Assembly (NCBI RefSeq): GCF_040958095.1
Contig: NC_091209.1
Span: forward strand, 2,924,112 to 2,988,111
Length of the DNA stretch: 64,000 nucleotides
Source: Procambarus clarkii
Lineage: Eukaryota; Arthropoda; Malacostraca; Decapoda; Cambaridae
Direction of reading: 5' to 3'
Shown here: positions 63,838-64,000 of the stretch, piece after piece
How positions within the stretch are numbered: the stretch's first letter is position 1
Layout: each line of letters begins with the position of its first letter
Made by a program: the position numbers and the translations under genes
Notes under the pieces: model-generated
The model's database searches: none
Told to the model about the DNA's origin: nothing
Seen by the model: only the letters and a program-made list of their open reading frames with translations

Positions 63838-64000
63838 CAAATCCATTGACCCACATCCCCTAACCTACGTATTTTGTGCAATAGTCGGTTTCGGATGATC
63901 CTTTCGAACATGTTGCAAGTGCATGACATGAGACTGAAAGGTCTGTAATTGCCAGGGTCATTGGGTTTCTGTATGGGAACAAATATTGCATGTTTCCATT
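63838..64000 (-). pseudogene. LINE reverse transcriptase fragment, runs off the window
   Basis: The minus strand encodes IFVPIQKPNDPGNYRPFSLM then CNMFERIIRNRLLHK, the first conserved RT blocks of non-LTR elements (KxGxxxxxxNYRPxSLxxxxxKxxExxI). The frame is closed shortly after. Because a pre-RT fragment lies downstream on the same strand, the two cannot belong to one intact element. Confidence 0.75.

Overview
The window is eukaryotic, animal nuclear DNA, most likely from a decapod crustacean (crayfish-like). The reasons are split genes with GT-AG introns, arthropod-type CCTAA/TTAGG pentamers scattered in repeats, abundant (TA)n tracts, and remnants of LINE, Penelope-like, LTR and tRNA-derived SINE elements whose conserved pieces I associate with decapod genomes. 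Species assignment is inference. No prokaryotic gene, rRNA gene, functional tRNA gene or CRISPR array was found.

Layout. (1) 1-2745: an AT-rich satellite, four monomers of about 675 bp plus a partial fifth. (2) 2746-19311: about 16.6 kb of a 21-bp minisatellite with larger duplicated blocks. Because 21 is a multiple of three, it creates long artefactual ORFs in several frames on both strands. (3) 19312-23500: the 5' part of an LTR retrotransposon inserted at the edge of that array: a 1.25 kb LTR, a primer-binding-like site, a 2.2 kb leader and a partial proline/glutamine-rich gag-like ORF that runs into a gap. (4) 23501-24000: 500 Ns. (5) 24001-41537: about 63 tandem copies of a 279-bp satellite whose monomer carries a tRNA-like head with Pol III A and B boxes on the minus strand. 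(6) 41538-45880: AT-rich sequence with a diverged duplication, a perfect hairpin, SINE ends, a foldback element holding CCTAA repeats, and a LINE fragment. (7) 45884-60812: a 19-exon plus-strand gene encoding a KDZ (Kyakuja-Dileera-Zisupton) superfamily transposase-like protein of about 944 codons. (8) 60813-64000: its 3' flank, then RNase H and RT relics of LINEs, two more (TA)n-bounded MITEs and SINE fragments.

The KDZ gene is the only convincing protein-coding gene of substance. Its exons join with consistent phases, and the candidate DDE residues and Cys/His clusters are present. A single extra G in exon 17 breaks the frame, and the flanking splice phases independently show that this base is extra. 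Its introns hold an antisense LINE, four MITEs, a SINE, a Penelope-like element with a 12-bp target-site duplication, and a second LINE remnant.

The most unusual structures are the tandem array of potential Pol III units at 24-41.5 kb, the 21-bp heptad minisatellite, and the intron-rich KDZ gene.
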